A DNA stretch of 64,000 nt, taken from Streptomyces sp. NBC_00390. GTDB taxonomy: Bacteria > Actinomycetota > Actinomycetes > Streptomycetales > Streptomycetaceae. The notes under the pieces were generated by a model. That model searched no databases. It had not been told where the DNA came from and saw only the letters and a list, made by a program, of their open reading frames with translations. Positions 41,796 through 51,909 of this stretch are shown piece after piece; position 1 is the stretch's first letter, and each line of letters begins with the position of its first letter. A program made the translations under genes and the position numbers. Location of the stretch: the NCBI RefSeq assembly GCF_036057275.1, contig NZ_CP107945.1, positions 806,001-870,000 on the forward strand, in the 5' to 3' direction.

Positions 41796-44570
41796 CTAGC
41801 CGTAGGGGATCACGAGCACCGAGCGGTCGGTGCCGGTCTGGAGCCTGGACGTGCCGTTGCCGATCGCGCTCCACACCTCCAGCCGTACGGTGCCGCCCGT
41901 GAGGTCACCGAGGGTCCCGGTCGCCGACTTCAGGCCGCGTGACTGGGCGTACTCCTCCCATCCCGCCACCGGATCGGTCGCGAAGTAGTGGTACGTCTCG
42001 ACGCGGTCGAACGTGCCGTCGCCCGTCAGGTCGAAGCTGATCCTGGCCTGCTGGCCGAGCCCGACCGAGGTGCCCGCGTCCAGCTGGAGGCGGAAGACGG
42101 TGGCTGCGCCGGGTGTGAGCGTGCCGTTGACGTTCCTCACCTCGTAGACGAGTGGCTGGTAGGGGGTGCCGTCGTGGTTGGCGCCGCCGGCCGACGCGAC
42201 CGTGTCGCTGCCCGCCGTGCCGCCGGTCGCGGTGGTGAGAACACCGCCGCTGCGCAGCTGGAACGTGTTGCCGCTCGGCGGGTCGGGATCCGGGTCCGGG
42301 TCGCCGCCGCTGCCGGTGCCGGTCGCCGTGGAGCGGGCCGGCACCGACAGCGTCTTGCCGTCGGAGAAGGTCACCGTGCGGGCCGTCGCGCCGTAGTTGT
42401 GCGCGGCGTACGTCCGCACCGTGCCCTTGGTGAAGACGGCCGAGCTCGGGATGTCACCGGTCACCGTGGCATCGGGTGCGCCGAGCGTGTCGAGGGTGGC
42501 GAGCCAGTGGTACGTGTGGGCCTTGGACTCGCCCTGCTCGGGCGTGTAACCGGCGTGGCCCGCGTCCCACTTGGCCTTGGCGGCGGCGGGGTCGGCGAAG
42601 GACTGGAACTCCCAGAGAATGTCGCGCCATTCGACGGCCGGGCCGCCGTTCTCGCGTTCCATCTCGGCGATGTTGCGCCGGACGGCGGCCTTCTTGCCAC
42701 CCAGGTGCAGTGAACCACCGGTCACCGGAAGGACGTTGATGCCATGGATCTCTTCCGGGTTGGCGGTCCACCAGGTGGCGTAGGCCGCGCCGCTGCCCCA
42801 GACCATGCCGGCCGTGTCGTGGCCGAAAGAGGAGGGGAAGACCTGCTCATCGGCGTCGAACCAGTACTGGGCGATCGCCTCGGACTCCGTGGTGAGCAGA
42901 TATGTGCCGAGATCGCGCAGCGAGGTGTCGCCGGTCGCCGAGCCCCACAGGACCAGAGCGGCGCTGAGGTTGGTGGACTCCGACGACGACTCCTGGTTGT
43001 TACCGGCCGCGAACCCCTGGTGCCCGGAGGCCCAGCTGTGTCCGGCGTAGACGTCGAAGCCGCGCAGGAAGGGGAAGGCCGTGTCGGTACGGCTGGGGTT
43101 GGCCGTGTCCCGGACGAGGGTCTTGACCATGCCGCCCCAGGCGGAGTCGGCGGCCCAGCTCTGGTCGTACTGGGCGACGACCGCCGCGGCGTACACGTAG
43201 TAGCTGTAGTGGAAGTGGTGGTCGTTGAGCTCGGTGTCGCTGCCGTACGAGGCCGGGTAGCCGGTGAGGGTCCTCCAGTCCTTGTCGTAGCTGAACTCAC
43301 TGGCGCCGCCGGCGGTGAACCACTCCTGAAGTCTGCCCTTGATCAGACCGAGCAGCTTGTCGCGGGTCGCCGTCTCGCCGATCTGGTCGGCGACGGGCAC
43401 CAGCTGGGCGAGCCGGCCGAGCGCCTTGCCGGTCCAGTACGTGTCGGTGTAGCCGGAGAAGGGGTCCGCGGCGTTGGCGACCTCGTTCAGATGGCCGCGG
43501 AGCCGGGCCGTGTCCACGCCGTCCGCCTCCGGCAGGGCGGGCAGCACGGCGGAGGCCTTCTGGCTGGTGGTGAAGGCGGCCGATTCGCGGACCTTCATGG
43601 TGCCGCGCGGCGACACATAGGTGTACGGCGTGAGCGCGTCGGTGGTGTGCAGCCACTGGTGACGGTAGAGGGCCTGGAGCGTGCCGCGCTCGGTGCCCTC
43701 CTTCGCCTCGGTCGTCAGCGTGTACGTGGCCTTCACGGTGCCGCCGGTGTAACTCCACTGTGCCGTGGACCCGGTGACGAAGCTGTACGCGTACTTCTTG
43801 TAGGTGGCGAGCACGTCCGTGGAGGGCAGGACGGCGAGGGAGAAGTAGTCCTTGGCGCCGAGGCCGGCGCTGATGGTGGAGCCGGAGACCGTCCAGTCGC
43901 TGCCGGTCGGTGCGAACAGGGCGTAGTGGTGACCTGCGACCGTGATGCCGAGGACGTTGCCCTGATCGGCGAAGACGGCGGGGGCCGTCGCGGTGGTGAT
44001 CCTGGCGTCCCCGCCGGAGCCCTTGGCGTATACGAACGGCAGGCCGTGGCCGATCGTGGTCCGCAGGGTGCGGCTGCCGTCGGACCAGTAGGGCGTCACG
44101 GTCCAGTCGGACCAGTCGTCGGCCTTGGTGTCGGGTGAGTCGAGGCCGGTCAGACCGAGGGTCAGATCGCGTTTGTGCGCGTACTCGTACTGGCGGCCGT
44201 CGCCGACGACGGCGGGCGTGGTCGGGTAGCCGACCTCGAGGCCGCCGGCGGTCGCCTGGTAGGTGAGCGGGTGGCCGTACATGGGCGTGGAGTGCGGGTT
44301 GTCTCCATAGCGCTGGAAGGCGAGCGAGGACCACCAGTCGTTGGTGGGCACGGGCCGGTTCTTCGCGGCGGCCGTGACCTTGGGGATGACCGGTGTGCCG
44401 GTGTTGGTGGTCGGGCCGGATGCGCCGGCGGGACGGGTGTCGGAGTAGCTGCCGGAGCCTACGGGCACGGTCGCGGCCGCCGCGGGAGCGGCTGACGGAC
44501 CCAGGCCGAAAGCGGCCAGGGTGGTGGCCAGAACCAGCACGGTGGCCGGTCTGGTGCGGGGGGCTGGCAT
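41796..44570 (-). CDS. Secreted GH81 endo-beta-1,3-glucanase with CBM56-like C-terminus
   Basis: About 924 residues. A signal peptide ends near APAAAA. The catalytic module is family 81: VPTNDWWSSLAFQ near the start, SDTELNDHHFHYSYYVYAAA carrying the conserved Asp, and AGNNQESSSESTNLSAA carrying the conserved Glu pair. A DPDPDPD linker leads to a ~155-residue C-terminal module (FQLRSGG...SVLVIPYG) that resembles CBM56 beta-1,3-glucan-binding domains. It should cut laminarin/curdlan or fungal cell-wall glucan outside the cell. ATG 44570 has GAGG eight bases upstream; GTG 44579 is the alternative. Confidence 0.93.
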   Translation of the reverse strand: MPAPRTRPATVLVLATTLAAFGLGPSAAPAAAATVPVGSGSYSDTRPAGASGPTTNTGTPVIPKVTAAAKNRPVPTNDWWSSLAFQRYGDNPHSTPMYGHPLTYQATAGGLEVGYPTTPAVVGDGRQYEYAHKRDLTLGLTGLDSPDTKADDWSDWTVTPYWSDGSRTLRTTIGHGLPFVYAKGSGGDARITTATAPAVFADQGNVLGITVAGHHYALFAPTGSDWTVSGSTISAGLGAKDYFSLAVLPSTDVLATYKKYAYSFVTGSTAQWSYTGGTVKATYTLTTEAKEGTERGTLQALYRHQWLHTTDALTPYTYVSPRGTMKVRESAAFTTSQKASAVLPALPEADGVDTARLRGHLNEVANAADPFSGYTDTYWTGKALGRLAQLVPVADQIGETATRDKLLGLIKGRLQEWFTAGGASEFSYDKDWRTLTGYPASYGSDTELNDHHFHYSYYVYAAAVVAQYDQSWAADSAWGGMVKTLVRDTANPSRTDTAFPFLRGFDVYAGHSWASGHQGFAAGNNQESSSESTNLSAALVLWGSATGDTSLRDLGTYLLTTESEAIAQYWFDADEQVFPSSFGHDTAGMVWGSGAAYATWWTANPEEIHGINVLPVTGGSLHLGGKKAAVRRNIAEMERENGGPAVEWRDILWEFQSFADPAAAKAKWDAGHAGYTPEQGESKAHTYHWLATLDTLGAPDATVTGDIPSSAVFTKGTVRTYAAHNYGATARTVTFSDGKTLSVPARSTATGTGSGGDPDPDPDPPSGNTFQLRSGGVLTTATGGTAGSDTVASAGGANHDGTPYQPLVYEVRNVNGTLTPGAATVFRLQLDAGTSVGLGQQARISFDLTGDGTFDRVETYHYFATDPVAGWEEYAQSRGLKSATGTLGDLTGGTVRLEVWSAIGNGTSRLQTGTDRSVLVIPYG

Positions 44571-44606
44571 GGACGGCACCTCATGTCATTCATGAGTAGG
44601 GGGGCC

Positions 44607-44618
44607 GAGAGCGCTCTC
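44607..44618. promoter_or_regulatory. LacI-type operator upstream of GH81
   Basis: Perfect 12-bp palindrome GAGAGCGCTCTC, 37 bp before the GH81 start codon, in the divergent promoter region. Confidence 0.85.
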
Positions 44619-44756
44619 AGATGCCAGGAACGTAAAACTCCTGAAACACACGTGTCAATAGATGGGACACAAACGGGAGTTGGTCCCGAGTCCAAGCCGT
44701 TATGTCTTCGAGTCTTGACGGGGCGAGCGTGTGCGGGGCACTCTCCAGACGCATCG

Positions 44757-44772
44757 TTGAGAGCGCTCTCAA
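44757..44772. promoter_or_regulatory. LacI-type operator upstream of the sugar ABC operon
   Basis: Perfect 16-bp palindrome TTGAGAGCGCTCTCAA, 54 bp before the binding-protein start codon. It shares the GAGAGCGCTCTC core with the site upstream of GH81. Confidence 0.9.
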
Positions 44773-44825
44773 GGCCAGCAGCGCAGAGCGGTCTCGCTCC
44801 ACCCCGAAGCCAAGGGAGGCTTCCC

Positions 44826-46130
44826 ATGCCCATAGCCCGAGCCGCCAAGAGGGCCGCCGTCCGCCTGGGTGCGGCAGCGCTCGCCGGGGCACTGCTCGCC
44901 GCCTGCGGATCCGGCTCGTCGGACAGCGCCTCCGACAGCGCCGGCGGCAAGGTCACGCTCACCGTCGACCTGTTCGGATCCTTCGGCTACAAGGAGGCCG
45001 GGCTCTACGCGGAGTACGAGAAGCTCCACCCGAACGTCAGGATCAAGCAGACCGACACCGAGGACGAGGCCGACTACTGGAAGTCGCTGCAGACCCGGCT
45101 GGCCGGTGGCGGCGGTCTCGCGGACGTCCAGGGCATCGAGGTGGGCCGGATCGCCTCCGTCACCCAGCAGCAGGCCGACAAGTTCGAGGACCTGAACACC
45201 TACGGCGCCGACAAGCTCAAGAGCCAGTTCGCCGAGGCCAAGTGGGCCGCCGCGACCACCAAGGACAACAAGGTGCTCGGGCTCGGCACCGACGTCGGCC
45301 CCGAGGCGATGTGCTACCGCAGCGACCTGTTCAAGAAGGCCGGTCTGCCGACCGACCGCGCCGAACTCGCCGCCAAGTGGTCCACGTGGGACGGATATCT
45401 GGAGCTCGGCAAGCAGTACAAGAAGAAGGCGCCGGCGAAGAGCGCCTGGCTGGACAGCGTCGGCAGCCTCTTCTCCATCATGATCGGCCAGGAGAAGGAG
45501 CGCTACTACGACGCCTCCGGCAAGCTGATCTGGGAGACCAACCCGGCGCTGAAGGCGGCCTGGGACACCTCCGTCGAGGCGGCCGATTCCGGACTGAGCG
45601 CCAAGCTCGACCAGTGGTCACCGCAGTGGAACCAGGCCTTCGCCGCCGGTTCCTTCGCCACCATCCCCTGCCCGGCCTGGATGCTCGGCTACATCAGGGG
45701 CCAGGCCGGTGACGCGGGCCAGGGCAAGTGGGACGTCGCCAAGCTGCCCGGCGGCGCCGGCAACTGGGGCGGCTCGTACCTCACCATCCCGCGCGCGGCC
45801 AAGAACAAGAAGGAGGCCTACCAGCTGATCCAGTGGCTCACCGCCCCCGAGCAGCAGGCCAAGCTCTTCCAGAAGCAGGGCAACTTCCCCTCCGCCACCG
45901 GCGCCATCGAGCAGGTCGCCGACGCCAAGGACGCCTACTTCTCCGGCGCCCCGATCGGCCAGATCTTCGGCGAGGCCGCCAAGGCCGCTCCCGTCCAGGT
46001 CCTCGGTCTGCACGACCAGAACATCAACCAGCAGATCACCAACGCGCTGAGCGAGGTCGAGCGCAAGGGCACCGCGCCCGGCAAGGCGTGGTCGAACGCC
46101 GAGAAGGGCGTCGCCAACACCATCGGCTGA
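44826..46130 (+). CDS. Sugar ABC transporter substrate-binding lipoprotein
   Basis: 434 residues, family 1 extracellular solute-binding protein. Lipobox LLAAC (Cys about residue 22) follows a short signal. The DVQGIEVGRIASV and NQAFAAGSFATIPCPAWMLG segments are typical of oligosaccharide binders. A strong AGGGAGG precedes ATG 44826. It lies just after a palindromic operator and is the first gene of the importer operon. The likely ligand is a beta-1,3-gluco-oligosaccharide from the GH81 enzyme; this is inferred from context. Confidence 0.93.
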   Translation: MPIARAAKRAAVRLGAAALAGALLAACGSGSSDSASDSAGGKVTLTVDLFGSFGYKEAGLYAEYEKLHPNVRIKQTDTEDEADYWKSLQTRLAGGGGLADVQGIEVGRIASVTQQQADKFEDLNTYGADKLKSQFAEAKWAAATTKDNKVLGLGTDVGPEAMCYRSDLFKKAGLPTDRAELAAKWSTWDGYLELGKQYKKKAPAKSAWLDSVGSLFSIMIGQEKERYYDASGKLIWETNPALKAAWDTSVEAADSGLSAKLDQWSPQWNQAFAAGSFATIPCPAWMLGYIRGQAGDAGQGKWDVAKLPGGAGNWGGSYLTIPRAAKNKKEAYQLIQWLTAPEQQAKLFQKQGNFPSATGAIEQVADAKDAYFSGAPIGQIFGEAAKAAPVQVLGLHDQNINQQITNALSEVERKGTAPGKAWSNAEKGVANTIG

Positions 46131-46137
46131 CACCGCT

Positions 46138-46179
46138 CCTTCGGGCCGGTCCGCTCGCGCGAACGGACCGGCCCGAAGG
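46138..46179 (+). terminator. Intra-operon hairpin after the binding-protein gene
   Basis: Perfect 16-bp inverted repeat (CCTTCGGGCCGGTCCG and complement) with a 10-nt loop between the binding protein and the first permease. Likely a leaky terminator or 3' stabiliser. Confidence 0.85.
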
Positions 46180-46216
46180 CCCAGCCCCGAACCGACTCGA
46201 CCCGAAGGGCCGCCCC

Positions 46217-47173
46217 GTGACCCTCACCGCACCGGCGAAGCAGCTCGCGCCGCCGACGCCGCCCAGGCCGCAGGCCGCGCTGCGCGCGTGGCGCACACTC
46301 TCGCCGTATGCCTATATCGCCCCCTTCTTCACCCTGTTCGCCGCGTTCGGGCTCTTCCCGCTGATCTACACGGCGTTCGTGTCGCTGTACCGGGTCGAGC
46401 TGCAGACACCCGGCGACATGGAGTGGCGAGGGCTGGGCAACTACACCGCGCTGCTGGAGGACGAGTTCTTCTGGACCTCGCTGCGCAACACCTTCACCAT
46501 CGGCGTGCTCTCCACGGTGCCGCAGCTGGTGATGGCGCTGGGACTTGCACATCTGCTCAACTACCGGCTGCGCGGGCGGACTTTTCTGCGTACCGCGATG
46601 CTGCTGCCGTACGCCACCTCGGTCGCGGCTGCCACGCTTGTCTTCGCCCAGCTGTTCGGCCGGGACTTCGGCCTGATCAACTATCTGCTGGGCCTGGCCG
46701 GTTTCGATCCCGTGGACTGGCAGACCGGCACCTTCGCCTCTCAGATCGCCGTCTCGACGATCGTGATCTGGCGCTGGACGGGCTACAACGCACTGATCTA
46801 CCTGGCAGGTATGCAGTCCATCCCGAGCGAGCTCTACGAGGCCGCGGAGATGGACGGGGCGTCCCGCTGGCGGCAGTTCTTCCATGTGACCCTGCCAGGG
46901 CTGCGTCCCACCATCGTCTTCACCACGATCGTCTCCACGATCGGGGCGACCCAGCTGTTCGGTGAGCCGCTGCTCTTCGAGGGCTCCATCTCCGGCGGTA
47001 TCTCGCACCAGTACCAGACGCTCGGCCTGTACATGTACGAGCAGGGCTGGGGCTTCTTCCACCTGGGCCGGGCCGCCGCCATCGCCTGGGTGATGTTCCT
47101 GCTCATCGTGGTGCTGGTCGGGGTGAACGCCCTGATCGCGCGCCGCCGTTCCGCGAAGGAGGCCGGCCGATGA
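46217..47173 (+). CDS. Sugar ABC transporter permease 1 (MalF type)
   Basis: 318 residues, about six membrane helices, with the EAA loop [20 protein letters not shown] that contacts the ATPase. GTG start at 46217 with AAGGG upstream. Its stop overlaps the next permease by ATGA. No ATPase gene is present in the locus; a shared MsiK-type ATPase is expected, as for other Streptomyces oligosaccharide importers. Confidence 0.94.
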   Translation: MTLTAPAKQLAPPTPPRPQAALRAWRTLSPYAYIAPFFTLFAAFGLFPLIYTAFVSLYRVELQTPGDMEWRGLGNYTALLEDEFFWTSLRNTFTIGVLSTVPQLVMALGLAHLLNYRLRGRTFLRTAMLLPYATSVAAATLVFAQLFGRDFGLINYLLGLAGFDPVDWQTGTFASQIAVSTIVIWRWTGYNALIYLAGMQSIPSELYEAAEMDGASRWRQFFHVTLPGLRPTIVFTTIVSTIGATQLFGEPLLFEGSISGGISHQYQTLGLYMYEQGWGFFHLGRAAAIAWVMFLLIVVLVGVNALIARRRSAKEAGR

Positions 47174-48075
47174 CCGCGCTCGCCGCACCGCCGACCGAGC
47201 CGTCCACGACCCGGGAACGCGCCCGGACCGCCCGCCCGGGGAGGAATCGCGCAGGCCGTACGATGCACGGCGGCAAGCTCGCCCACGCGATCCTGATCTT
47301 CGCGGTGCTGATCTCGGCGTTCCCGTTCTACTGGACCATCGTCGCCGCCAGCCGCTCCAACGCCGACCTGGCCAAGGTGCCGCCGACACTGCGGCCGGGA
47401 TCCAACCTGATCAGCAACTTCGAAGCCGTGCTCGAAGAGGCGGACATCGGCAAGGCCCTGCTCAACTCCCTGATCGTGTCGGGCTCCATCACCGTCGGCA
47501 CGGTGCTGTGCTGCACGCTCGCCGGGTTCGCCTTCGCCAAACTGCGCTTCCGCGGCCGTGGCGCCCTGCTCGCGATCACCGTCGGCACGATGATGATCCC
47601 GCCGCAGCTGGGCGTCATCCCGCTGTTCATGCTGATCGCGAAGCTGGAGTGGGTGAACCAGCTGCAAGCGGTGATCCTGCCCGGACTGGTGTCCGCCTTC
47701 GGCGTGTTCTTCATGCGTCAGTACCTGGTGCAGTCCCTGCCCGACGAGTTGATCGAGGCCGCCCGTGTCGACGGTGCGTCCACCGCCCGGATCTTCTGGT
47801 CGGTCGTGGTACCGATCGCCCGCCCCGGGATGGCCGTGCTCGGCATGCTCACCTTCATGGCCGCCTGGAACGACTTCTTCTGGCCGATCGTCGCGCTGTC
47901 GTCGCAGGAGCCGACCGTCCAGGTCGCCCTGCGCCAGCTCGGCGGCGGCTATGTCCACGACCAGTCCGTGATCATGGCCGGCACGCTGCTCGGCACGCTG
48001 CCCGTCCTGCTCGTCTTCGGTCTGCTCGGCCGTCAGATCGTCGGCGGCATCATGCAGGGCGCGGTCAAGGGCTAG
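47170..48075 (+). CDS. Sugar ABC transporter permease 2 (MalG type)
   Basis: 301 residues with six membrane helices and the EAA loop [20 protein letters not shown]. It begins with a basic cytoplasmic N-terminus ([16 protein letters not shown]) and overlaps the first permease by four bases. Together they form the channel for the sugar bound by the upstream lipoprotein. Confidence 0.94.
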   Translation: MTALAAPPTEPSTTRERARTARPGRNRAGRTMHGGKLAHAILIFAVLISAFPFYWTIVAASRSNADLAKVPPTLRPGSNLISNFEAVLEEADIGKALLNSLIVSGSITVGTVLCCTLAGFAFAKLRFRGRGALLAITVGTMMIPPQLGVIPLFMLIAKLEWVNQLQAVILPGLVSAFGVFFMRQYLVQSLPDELIEAARVDGASTARIFWSVVVPIARPGMAVLGMLTFMAAWNDFFWPIVALSSQEPTVQVALRQLGGGYVHDQSVIMAGTLLGTLPVLLVFGLLGRQIVGGIMQGAVKG

Positions 48076-48164
48076 GGCTCCCCGGTCGCCAGGACCGAGG
48101 ACGCCAGAACCCCTTCCCCCCCGTGGCCCCACAGCCTCCGTCTCACTCCTGGGAGTTCCACCAC

Positions 48165-49565
48165 ATGACCGCGCTCGACGCACGCCCCGACACGAGGGCG
48201 AACCTCCGGTTCCCCGACGCCTTCCGCTGGGGCACCGCCACTGCCGCGTACCAGATCGAGGGCGCCGCCGCCGAGGACGGCCGCACGCCGTCCATCTGGG
48301 ACACGTTCAGCCGAGTCCCGGGCAAGGTCCGCAACGGCGACACCGGCGACATCGCGGCCGACCACTACCACCGGATGCGCGAGGACGTCGCGCTGATGCG
48401 CAGGCTCGGGATCACCGATTACCGGTTCTCCATCGCCTGGCCACGGGTGCAGCCCACGGGCCGCGGCCCCGCCGTACAGAAGGGCCTGGACTTCTACCGC
48501 CGGCTCGTCGACGAGCTGCTCACGGCCGGCATCCGGCCCGTCGCCACGCTCTACCACTGGGATCTGCCACAGGAGCTGGAGGACGCGGGCGGCTGGCCGC
48601 AGCGCGAGACCGCCCGGCGGTTCGCCGAGTACGCCGGGATCATGGCCTCGGCGCTCGGCGACCGGGTCGCGACCTGGACCACGCTCAACGAGCCGTGGTG
48701 CGCCGCGTTCCTCGGTTATGGATCCGGGGTCCATGCTCCGGGCCGTACCAGTGCGCTCGCGTCGCTGTGTGCCGCGCACCACTTCAACCTGGCGCACGGC
48801 TGGGCCGCACAGGTGCTGCATGCGGCGCTGCCAGGCTCCGCCGAGGTCTCGCTGACACTCAACCTCCATGCGGTGCGGCCGCATTCGGACGCGGCGGCGG
48901 ACATCGATGCCGCGCGCCGTATCGATGCCGTGGGCAATCGCGTCTTTCTCGACCCGGTCTTCCACGGCCGGCTCCCGGAGGACCTGGTCACCGACACCGC
49001 GTCCGTCACGGACTGGTCGTTCGTGCAGGACGGCGATCTGGAGGTGGCCTCGACACCCATCGACTCGCTCGGCATCAACTACTACTCCCCCACCGTCGTC
49101 GCCGCGGGCTCCTGCGAGGGCCCTTCGCCGTGGGCCGGCGCCGAGCAGCATGTGCGGTTCCTGCCCGCGCCGGGTCCGCGTACCGCGATGGACTGGCCGG
49201 TGGACGCGGACGGGCTGTACGAGCTGCTGGCCCGGCTGCGTGACGATCTGCCGGGCGTACCGCTGGTGATCACCGAGAACGGGGCCGCGTACGACGACTA
49301 CGCCGATCCGTCCGGTGAGGTCCACGACCCGGAGCGGGTGGCGTATCTGCGCGCCCACCTCACGGCCGTGCACCGGGCGATCGAGGACGGCGCGGATGTT
49401 CGCGGTTACTTCCTGTGGTCGCTGCTGGACAACTTCGAGTGGGCGTACGGCTACAGCAAGCGGTTCGGCATCGTCCATGTCGACTTCGCGACGCAGCGGC
49501 GCACGTTCAAGGACAGCGCCCGCTGGTACGCGGACGTCATCGCGCGCGGCGGTCTGAGCGCCTGA
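48165..49565 (+). CDS. GH1 beta-glucosidase
   Basis: 466 residues, cytoplasmic. The family 1 motifs are intact: acid/base Glu in TTLNEPW (about residue 172) and nucleophile Glu in [10 protein letters not shown] (about residue 370). [15 protein letters not shown] is at the N-terminus. It should hydrolyse imported beta-gluco-oligosaccharides to glucose, completing the pathway begun by GH81. ATG 48165 has GGGAG ten bases upstream. It closes the importer operon, and its end overlaps the convergent gene by 29 bp. Confidence 0.94.
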   Translation: MTALDARPDTRANLRFPDAFRWGTATAAYQIEGAAAEDGRTPSIWDTFSRVPGKVRNGDTGDIAADHYHRMREDVALMRRLGITDYRFSIAWPRVQPTGRGPAVQKGLDFYRRLVDELLTAGIRPVATLYHWDLPQELEDAGGWPQRETARRFAEYAGIMASALGDRVATWTTLNEPWCAAFLGYGSGVHAPGRTSALASLCAAHHFNLAHGWAAQVLHAALPGSAEVSLTLNLHAVRPHSDAAADIDAARRIDAVGNRVFLDPVFHGRLPEDLVTDTASVTDWSFVQDGDLEVASTPIDSLGINYYSPTVVAAGSCEGPSPWAGAEQHVRFLPAPGPRTAMDWPVDADGLYELLARLRDDLPGVPLVITENGAAYDDYADPSGEVHDPERVAYLRAHLTAVHRAIEDGADVRGYFLWSLLDNFEWAYGYSKRFGIVHVDFATQRRTFKDSARWYADVIARGGLSA

Positions 49566-50424
49566 GCCGCTCGGCCTCGCGCTCCCGCCGCCGCGCCGCG
49601 CGGGCGAGCGGGAGGTAGCGCAGCCGCTCGGGGAGTACGGGAACCACGGCCCGTACGACCCGGGCGAGTCTGCGCAGTCTGCGCTCCTGCTCGTCGCTCC
49701 ATTCCAGGCCTATCGCCTCGCGGGCGTCCGGCGGCATCAGCCCGATGGTCATGAACCGGCGGAACCGCGCGAGCGGGGGCAGCAGTGCGGGCCACAGCAT
49801 GCGCAGGAGCAGTCGCAACGGCAGCGGGCCGCGGTCGGGCGCGGGTACGGGCTGGTCGACGGCGACCAGCTCGCGTACCACGACGGTCGCCTCCAGCTCG
49901 TCGGCGAGCATCTTGCGGTAGTAGGGCCAGAACTCCTCGACGGTCTGGGGCATGTCCCGGTCGTGGATGCCGAGGATCCGGCCCACCTGCAGCCACTCGG
50001 CGTACAGCTGCCGCTCCTCGGCGTCGGTGAGCGGGCGTACAAGATAGCGGGCGGCGTGCCGGTAGACGGGGAACCCGGTGGCGTGCACCCAGGAGTAGTA
50101 GGCGGGGCCGAGCGCGTGGTAGCGGCGGCCATGGGCGTCGGTGCCCTGGATGGTGCGGTGCAGTTCGCGCAGTCTGCGGCCCTCCTCCGCGGCCTGGTCC
50201 CCTCCGTAGATCCACAGCTGGAGCGAGCGCAGGGAGCGCTCGCCGCGGCCCCAGGGGTCGGTGCGGAAGACGGAGTGCTCGTCGACGCCCGCGCCGACCG
50301 CCGGGTGGGCGACCTGCATGGTGAGGGCGGCGGGCAGCATCAGCAGGGCTCGGACGTCCCCGGCGAGGCTCCACAGCACGCCGCCGGGGGCTGGCGGCAG
50401 GGGCTCGGCTGCCGGCTTGCTCAT
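49537..50424 (-). CDS. MpaB-like oxygenase family protein (DUF2236)
   Basis: 295 residues, mostly helical, with the DUF2236 features [16 protein letters not shown] and [19 protein letters not shown], whose His residues are proposed haem or metal ligands in latex-clearing-type oxygenases. The start ATG 50424 is the first good one. It is convergent with the glucosidase and overlaps its end by 29 bp. No substrate is suggested by the neighbours. Confidence 0.88.
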   Translation of the reverse strand: MSKPAAEPLPPAPGGVLWSLAGDVRALLMLPAALTMQVAHPAVGAGVDEHSVFRTDPWGRGERSLRSLQLWIYGGDQAAEEGRRLRELHRTIQGTDAHGRRYHALGPAYYSWVHATGFPVYRHAARYLVRPLTDAEERQLYAEWLQVGRILGIHDRDMPQTVEEFWPYYRKMLADELEATVVVRELVAVDQPVPAPDRGPLPLRLLLRMLWPALLPPLARFRRFMTIGLMPPDAREAIGLEWSDEQERRLRRLARVVRAVVPVLPERLRYLPLARAARRREREAERLRRSDRRAR

Positions 50425-50646
50425 CTGCTTGCTCCAGGCTGTCGGCGGGCGCGCGGATCGATGTCCGGTTCATGCATGTTCCAGTATGCGCCCCGGCCCG
50501 GTCGCCTCCGGGTCCTCCTTTGAGCCGGGTGCTGCCGACTCGCTGAAGCCGGGTCAGCGGCTCACAGGACTGCGGCATCCTCGGCGGTCGCCGGCCGCAC
50601 CGGGGGCAATCGTTGCGGCTGCGGAAAGAAACTCGGCACCTGCCTA

Positions 50647-50660
50647 TTACCTGAAGGTAA
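50647..50660. promoter_or_regulatory. Palindrome in the sphingomyelinase promoter
   Basis: TTACCTGAAGGTAA (6-bp arms, 2-bp spacer), about 70 bp before the start of the phosphodiesterase gene. It sits in a 306-bp gap that otherwise shows no gene. Candidate operator of an unknown regulator. Confidence 0.5.
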
Positions 50661-50730
50661 CTACGGCTGATTTGATGTGCCGCGCCGGTAGACCAACCGG
50701 CTGACCCCCCACCTTTGAACGGGAGATCCT

Positions 50731-51717
50731 GTGCTGCACTCCGCGCTTCGCCGCATCCCCGGCGCAGCCCTGTCCGCCGCGCTGGCCGCCACCACGCTGG
50801 CCGCGGCCGCGCCGACGGCGACCGCCGCTGCCGCCGAGCAGCCGCATCTGAAGGTGCTCACGTACAACGCGTTCCTGTTCAGCAAGACGCTGTACCCCAA
50901 CTGGGGCCAGGACCACCGGGCCGCCGCCATACCGAAGACCTCGTTCTTCCAGGGCAATGACGTCGTGGTGCTCCAGGAGGCTTTCGACAACTCCTCGTCG
51001 GACGCGCTGCAGCGGACGGCCGCCGCCCAGTACCCGTACCAGACCCCGGTGATGGGGCGCAGCAAGAGCGGCTGGGACGCGACGGGCGGGGCGTACTCGG
51101 CGACCACGCCGGAGGACGGCGGCGTCACGGTGCTGAGCAAGTGGCCCATCGTCCGCAAGGAGCAGTACGTCTACAAGGACGCCTGCGGCGCGGACTGGTG
51201 GTCGAACAAGGGCTTCGTCTACGCCGTGCTCGATGTGAACGGCACGAAGGTCCATGTCGTGGGCACTCACGCGCAGTCGACCGATCCGGGCTGCTCGGCG
51301 GGCGAGGCCGCCCAGATGCGCAGCCGTCAGTTCCGCGCGATGGACGCCTTCCTCGACGCCAAGAACATTCCGGCCTCCGAACAGGTCATCGTGGCGGGCG
51401 ACTTCAACGTCGATTCGCGTACCCCGGAGTACGCCTCGATGCTTGCGGACGCGGGCCTCGCGGGCGCCGATACGCGTACGGGGCACCCGTACTCCTTCGA
51501 CACGCAGGACAACTCCATCGCCGCGGACCGCTACCCGGACGACCCGCGCGAGGACCTCGACTACGTCCTGCACCGCGCCGGGCACGCACGGCCCGCCGGC
51601 TGGGACAATGAGGTCGTCAAGGAGCAGAGTGCGCCCTGGTCGGTGTCCAGCTGGGGCACCACGTACACCTACACGAATCTGTCCGACCACTATCCGGTGA
51701 TCGGCGCCGGCCGGTAG
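50731..51717 (+). CDS. Secreted neutral sphingomyelinase-like phosphodiesterase
   Basis: 328 residues with a signal peptide (about 1-35). Endonuclease/exonuclease/phosphatase fold: metal Glu in VVLQEAFDN, VGTHAQSTDPGC, AGDFNVDS and the catalytic His in LSDHYPVIG. The EDGGVTVLSKWPI region and the fold match bacterial sphingomyelinase C. It should hydrolyse sphingomyelin or related phospholipids outside the cell. GTG start 50731 follows GGGAG. It has its own promoter region with a palindrome at 50647. Confidence 0.9.
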   Translation: MLHSALRRIPGAALSAALAATTLAAAAPTATAAAAEQPHLKVLTYNAFLFSKTLYPNWGQDHRAAAIPKTSFFQGNDVVVLQEAFDNSSSDALQRTAAAQYPYQTPVMGRSKSGWDATGGAYSATTPEDGGVTVLSKWPIVRKEQYVYKDACGADWWSNKGFVYAVLDVNGTKVHVVGTHAQSTDPGCSAGEAAQMRSRQFRAMDAFLDAKNIPASEQVIVAGDFNVDSRTPEYASMLADAGLAGADTRTGHPYSFDTQDNSIAADRYPDDPREDLDYVLHRAGHARPAGWDNEVVKEQSAPWSVSSWGTTYTYTNLSDHYPVIGAGR

Positions 51718-51909
51718 GCAGATGGTTGACCTTTGTACGACGAGGGCGTGTCCACCGTGTGGGCGCGCCCTCGGTGCTTGCCCCAAGCTCCTTTCACGCC
51801 CCCGTGGTTGGCCTCCCCTGCGGTTGCACGTGCAGGGCGATGGCGTGATGCTGGAAGGGCAGTCATTCATGCGCCATGCGAACTCCGACACCAGGCAAGG
51901 AGTTTCGTC

